Below, in pieces: positions 60,174 to 64,000 of a stretch of 64,000 bases of DNA. The notes below the pieces were generated by a model that made no database searches, was not told the DNA's origin, and saw nothing but the letters and a program-made list of their open reading frames with translations. Each line of letters starts with the position of its first letter. The first letter of the stretch is position 1. The stretch lies in contig NZ_CM001436.1 in assembly GCF_000243255.1 (NCBI RefSeq), positions 532,077 to 596,076 of the forward strand, given 5' to 3'. Made by a program: the position numbers and the translations under genes. This DNA is from Methanoplanus limicola DSM 2279 (GTDB taxonomy: Archaea > Halobacteriota > Methanomicrobia > Methanomicrobiales > Methanomicrobiaceae).

Positions 60174-60326
60174 CCGGAAATCCGGACATTATTGTCCTGA
60201 ATATTTGCTGAATAAACGGATAAGAACAACCTGAAGATGAATTGTCAGTAAAAAAACCGGCATAAGGATTACACTATGTGCACCATCCTGCCCGGAAACT
60301 GAAAAATGAACGGTTAAAAGAAACAG

Positions 60327-61250
60327 ATGAGAGAACCATCACGTTTAGAAAGGGCCAAAGCACGGATACAGGCACTCATGGAAAAACCGGCGCCGGGTGA
60401 CAAAATCGCCCGGTTCACCCATGTATTCCTTGCACTTGTAATTATTACCAATACGATTGCCGTAGTTATATTCACAATCCCTTCAGTAGAGGTATCCTTC
60501 TCTTCCGGATTAAACCTGATAATCACCTTCTGTCTGCTGGTGTTCACCATTGAATATATTCTCAGGATATGGTCCTGCACCAGTGCACCAACTATAACCG
60601 GGAGATTTTCAGAACGGCTCCGTTATGCAACAGGATTTTATCAGATTATTGATCTTATCTCCATCATACCGCTTATATTTCCGGTATTTTTCCCTACTGA
60701 TTTTGCCCTTTTGCGTGGATTCAGGCTGATATCAATCTTCAAGCTGGGCCGCTATGCCCGCAATTCAACTTCGCTTGCCCTGCTAAAGCGGGTCGTTATC
60801 AAAAAGAGGGAAATCTTCACCATCATGATCTTCTTCCTGGTCTTTGTCATTTTATTCTCATCAACGATTATGTACCTGGTGGAGAACCACGCCCAGCCGG
60901 ATAAATTCTCCAGCATTCCGGCAGCAATTTGGTGGGCGATGATGACAGTGACAACGGTAGGTTATGGCGACATATACCCAATAACTCCGCTTGGAAAGAC
61001 AATTGGATCATTTATCACCCTTGCAGGTGTCCTGCTACTTGCCCTGCCGTCCGCAATTCTGGCTACCGGGTTTATCGAAGAGAGGCAGAAGAATAACGGA
61101 GATAGACCTGATAATTCAGAGGATAATTTAGAGAAATCAGGACAGATGATGGACCTGCTGGAGAGGGCCGCCGGACTTAGGGAGAAGGGTATAATCACTG
61201 ATGAGGAATATTCAGAGATTAAAGCCGGAATTATCTCAGAGAAACTATAA
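60327..61250 (+). CDS. Voltage-gated-type potassium channel with SHOCT-like tail
   Basis: A 307-aa protein with six membrane segments. The selectivity filter TVTTVGYGDIYP lies near residue 210 between helices 5 and 6. The S4-like helix LRGFRLISIFKLGRYAR carries spaced Arg/Lys. The C-terminus from about residue 270, LLERAAGLREKGIITDEEYSEIKAGI, is a SHOCT-like short domain. It should conduct K+ in the cytoplasmic membrane. Single gene. Confidence 0.94.
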   Translation: MREPSRLERAKARIQALMEKPAPGDKIARFTHVFLALVIITNTIAVVIFTIPSVEVSFSSGLNLIITFCLLVFTIEYILRIWSCTSAPTITGRFSERLRYATGFYQIIDLISIIPLIFPVFFPTDFALLRGFRLISIFKLGRYARNSTSLALLKRVVIKKREIFTIMIFFLVFVILFSSTIMYLVENHAQPDKFSSIPAAIWWAMMTVTTVGYGDIYPITPLGKTIGSFITLAGVLLLALPSAILATGFIEERQKNNGDRPDNSEDNLEKSGQMMDLLERAAGLREKGIITDEEYSEIKAGIISEKL

Positions 61251-61286
61251 GAGAAAAGAATAGATAAATGCAGTTGCCTGATGCAC

Positions 61287-61445
61287 TCATATCTCTTTTA
61301 TATTATAGGTATAACATTTCTCCGCAGGAGAGATGCCCTTTTTCAGTTTTTCGACATACTGCCCGCAGTTGCTTCCAATGCTGTTCTCCCCCGACTTACC
61401 GGCACTTAAAATAACATCGTATCCTGCATTAAGAAAAGAATCCAT
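61287..61445 (-). pseudogene. C-terminal remnant of an unidentified protein (52 codons)
   Basis: The minus frame from ATG 61445 reads MDSFLNAGYDVILSAGKSG, then ENSIGSNCGQYVEKLKKG, and ends at 61287. The same frame continues upstream only to a stop seven codons earlier. The motif NSIGSNCGQY looks conserved and protein-like; I suspect the C-terminus of a radical SAM-type archaeal protein, but I am not sure. No ribosome binding site. The region 61251-61541 holds nothing else. Confidence 0.45.
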
Positions 61446-61541
61446 TACAGGCAATGGCGTTTTTCATTTTTTGTATAACCTCTGCTGAAACACAGCTACA
61501 TATCAGAAATTGTTATGATATTTTACATCAACTGTTAATCC

Positions 61542-62138
61542 ATGAAAAATAAAACTCATTTCTCAGGGCTGTCTCCCTTTTCACTGGCAGTTATTGCCGT
61601 AATTCTGTCAGCTCTGTTTATAGCCGGACTGTCGCTTGCAGGAGGCTATGCAATGGATAAAAATGCCCCTGCAAAATCCGGGGACCAGGTAAGTGTATAT
61701 TATTCGCTCTCTTTTCCCGGAGGTGCTGTATTTGAATCAAATGTAAATGACACACCCCTTAATTTTACACTCGGAAGCGGAGCTATGATCTCCGGATTTG
61801 ACAGGGCAATCAGGGGAATGGTTCCGGGTGAGACAAAAACGGTCATTTTAACTCCGGATGAGGCTTACGGCGAGAAAAATGAGAGTCTTGTAAAGAAAAT
61901 TCCATTAAATGAGGCGATTGATTTAGTAAACGGAATGAACAGGGAAAATATCACAATATCATTCATTCCTGGTTATCCCTGTCCGATGATCGAATATAAA
62001 CTTCCGGAAGGGAAATACATGAGATACGTATTTACCAATATAACGGAAGATTCGGTGACTGTTGACACAAACAGGCCGCTTGTTGGAAAAGATCTCCGGT
62101 TTACAATTACTCTTGATTCCGTCATTAAAAGGGCATGA
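61542..62138 (+). CDS. Membrane-anchored FKBP-type peptidyl-prolyl isomerase
   Basis: A 198-aa protein with an N-terminal signal anchor (about residues 13-35) and an FKBP domain: VYYSLSFPGGAVFESN, FTLGSGAMISGFDRAIRGMVPGETKTVIL and TPDEAYGEKNESLVKKIPLNE, followed by the insert-in-flap type extension of archaeal and SlyD-like FKBPs. It should catalyse proline isomerisation outside the cell membrane and help fold exported proteins such as those in the island at 36-46 kb; that link is inference. Confidence 0.92.
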   Translation: MKNKTHFSGLSPFSLAVIAVILSALFIAGLSLAGGYAMDKNAPAKSGDQVSVYYSLSFPGGAVFESNVNDTPLNFTLGSGAMISGFDRAIRGMVPGETKTVILTPDEAYGEKNESLVKKIPLNEAIDLVNGMNRENITISFIPGYPCPMIEYKLPEGKYMRYVFTNITEDSVTVDTNRPLVGKDLRFTITLDSVIKRA

Positions 62139-62544
62139 TGAATATAATTCAACCCTTTTAATGTTATCAGCCCAAAATTTTCTCTTCAATGTTTTATAAT
62201 TACTTTCCCTCAGGCATCCCGCATTGAAATTGTGAGTATCATACCCCAGATATATTTTGCATACGAGATAAATCAAAACAGATTATATCCACCTATAAAA
62301 AAGTGCACCGTTTCATCATCATTTGTGAACCAGGTGGTTCATGGATGACTTTTTTTTAATAGTCAGGCTCTCCGGCAAACTGTGTGAGTGTGCTGAACAT
62401 GCAGTCCTGAAAAACCGGATTAATTATTTTGAGACCAGAACCGGTTTTTCCGGAAATATATTAATAATATCAGTACTAAAAGGAGAATAAGGCTTACCGG
62501 GTCCAGGTTGATAAAAACAAAATTCGGGATGGAGGAATCAGGAA
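62139..62544. other. Intergenic region between the FKBP gene and the chitinase-like gene
   Basis: It holds the third copy of the hairpin repeat (62302-62350) and otherwise A/T-rich sequence. GGAGG at 62532-62536 lies 8 nt before ATG 62545. A TATA-like AAATATATTAATAATAT lies at 62453-62469. Confidence 0.55.
62302..62358 (+). terminator. Dispersed copy of the 58-bp hairpin repeat with a T tract
   Basis: AGTGCACCGTTTCATCATC then TGAACC/GGTTCA (62326-62341) and ATGGATGAC followed by T9. About 80% like the unit at 35984. It lies downstream of the plus-strand FKBP gene, where a terminator is expected. Confidence 0.55.
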
Positions 62545-64000
62545 TGGAAAAAAGAAAGGATAGGAGGATATTCTCCAGAAAATCCTCATTTGAGGGATTT
62601 CTTATCATTATGTTGTTATTCATATCATGCAGCACAATGACAGTTTCAGGGGCATCATGGATAACAGAGTCCGGTTATATTTCTGAACAATCCGGATGGC
62701 CAAATGAAGTATTTGCACCTTATATTGACACAACACTCTGGAGTACCAGTGCCGGAGGTTACTATGACCTGAAAAATGCATATCTTTCTACCGGGCAGAA
62801 ATATTATACCCTGGCATTTATTGTGAGTGACGGAAATGCCAATCCGACATGGGGGGGATATACCAGTCTTGGAATGGATTCAGACCACTTTGTAGATAAA
62901 ATAAATTATATCCGCTCAGTAGGCGGTGATGTTGCGATATCCTTTGGCGGGGCAAGCGGAGTTGAAATTGCATTAAACAATACCAATGTTGATACCCTGA
63001 CATCGAAATACCAGCAGGTAATTGACAAATACAATCCAACATGGATTGATTTTGATATTGAAGGAACCGCAGTTGGTGACAGACCTTCCATAGGAAGAAG
63101 GAGTATAGCTATTAAAAGATTACAGGATAATAATCCCGGACTTAGAATCGGATTCTGCCTCCCTGTAACTCCTACAGGACTTGATGCATTTGGACTTAAT
63201 GTAATTGACAATGCTACCGAAAACGGCGTCGAAATTGACATTGTAAATCTTATGGTTATGGATTACTATGATGCAGCTGTCCATGGAAAAATGGGTGATG
63301 CTGCAATTTCAGCAACTGAAGGAGCTTATAGCCAGCTAAAAGAACGAAATGTATCTGCAACGCTGGGTATGACACCAATGATAGGGCAGAATGATGCTGC
63401 CCAGGAAATATTTACCATTGATAATGCAAATCAGGTTGAAAAATGGGCCGAATCAAAAGACTGGGTTACAATGCTTGGCATGTGGTCAATAAACAGGGAT
63501 AACAACGGCAGTGAGGGTACTGCAATATACCAGTGGTCACAACTGGACCAGGAAAACTTTGAGTTCACAGATATATTCAAAAAATTTACGACCGGATTTA
63601 CATCAGCACAACTACTTATTCCGGACATCAGCATCCCTTTAAACTCCACATATGTAATTCCTGTTATGGTCTCCGGGATAACTAATGCAAAGGAGGTCTC
63701 ATGTTCATTAAAATGGGATTCTTCAGTCATAACGGTTAATAAAGTTAAGGCAAACAATACAGTATTTCTTGGATCTTCAATCACACTTAACCTTACAGAA
63801 GAGCGGGCGGATCTGATTCTTGTCAATACAAATTCAATGACAGATACAGACCTGAATGCCTTATTTGACATCTCAGTAGTCCCAAGAGGAAACAGCGGAG
63901 ATTCAGCCATGATATCAACATTTAATGCAACATGGACTGATACGAATATGGCAGAATACAATCTTGAATGTATTAACGGAACTATCAGTTTTTTTGGGGT
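62545..64000 (+). CDS. Secreted GH18 chitinase-like protein, 3' end cut by window edge
   Basis: The frame is open from ATG 62545 (behind GGAGGAATCAGGA) to the right edge, 485 codons. A signal peptide ends near MTVSGASW. The GH18 domain follows: YYTLAFIVSDGN, GGDVAISFGGASG, the catalytic motif PTWIDFDIEGT (D-x-D-x-E, near residues 167-175), VNLMVMDYYDAAVHG and TMLGMWSINRDN. From about residue 355 a beta-sandwich begins (SIPLNSTYVIPVMVSGI, VSCSLKWDSSVITVNKV), cohesin/dockerin-partner-like. It should hydrolyse chitin or peptidoglycan-like sugars outside the cell. The full length is unknown. Confidence 0.88.

Noticed and set aside
59537-60229. Antisense ORF of 230 codons over the MFS gene
   Set aside because: Shadow of the transporter coding frame; no recognisable domain.
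62420-62635. Minus-strand ORF of 71 codons with a hydrophobic C-terminus
   Set aside because: Overlaps the start of the GH18 gene and has no ribosome binding site; the hydrophobic run comes from A/T-rich DNA.
63431-63961. Antisense ORF of 176 codons at the right edge
   Set aside because: Shadow of the GH18 protein, whose plus frame is open for 485 codons with a signal peptide and catalytic motif.

Overview
The window is archaeal DNA from a methanogen, most likely a member of the Methanomicrobiales (Methanoplanus/Methanolacinia-like; that level is inference). Seen directly: archaeal-only genes (L15e, L37Ae, RNA polymerase subunit P, proteasome alpha, RNase P proteins, SBDS, prefoldin beta, geranylgeranyl-glycerophosphate transferase), an intron-containing tRNA-Tyr, methanogen proteins (MtrH, HdrA), TATA-type promoters and GGAGG/GGTGA ribosome binding sites.

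Layout. 1-2065: radical SAM gene cut by the left edge, two identical tRNA-Asp genes, a small 2TM membrane protein and tRNA-Tyr. 2562-7289 (minus): a translation/proteostasis superoperon (rpl15e, rnp3, rnp2, psmA, sbds, rpl37ae, rpoP, brix, pcc1, pfdB) with no exosome genes between sbds and rpl37ae. 7514-14039: moaC and nnr (minus), then a RecJ-like nuclease, PUA protein, NAC, trmI and pyrBI (plus). 14042-16991 is accessory: an M48 peptidase remnant split by a complete IS200/IS605-type tnpA-tnpB element, a VapBC pair and a MITE-like inverted repeat. 17145-26809 is core metabolism: Yip1 protein, coaD, gamma-carbonic anhydrase, short HdrA, mtnA, DUF116, bactofilin, DGGGP synthase, tRNA-Arg, trm1, a receiver-PAS protein and a DRG GTPase.

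27079-35589 is accessory: a PstI/BsuBI-like restriction-modification pair, a small conserved protein, an ImmA/IrrE-DUF4411 pair, a winged-helix/membrane pair, a DUF1566 lipoprotein, a zinc-ribbon protein and an orphan S24e-like protein. 36063-46703 is an island of exported and membrane proteins: two beta-propeller surface proteins, three lipoproteins, three tandem paralogous cysteine-rich secreted proteins and several membrane proteins. Its two divergent intergenic regions carry four copies of one 21-bp box placed just upstream of TATA elements, so the island looks like one co-regulated cell-surface regulon. This is my best candidate for an undescribed system.

47498-64000: an orphan primase-helicase of viral/plasmid type, an orphan divergent MtrH with an unknown partner, a histidine-rich 54-aa coiled-coil protein, a TPR protein, a lipoprotein serpin, an AAA ATPase/DUF4276 (RloA/RloB-like) pair, an RRM protein, an MFS exporter, a K+ channel, a membrane-anchored FKBP and the first 485 codons of a secreted GH18 chitinase-like protein running off the right edge. 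All functions are read from motifs by eye; no database search was run.
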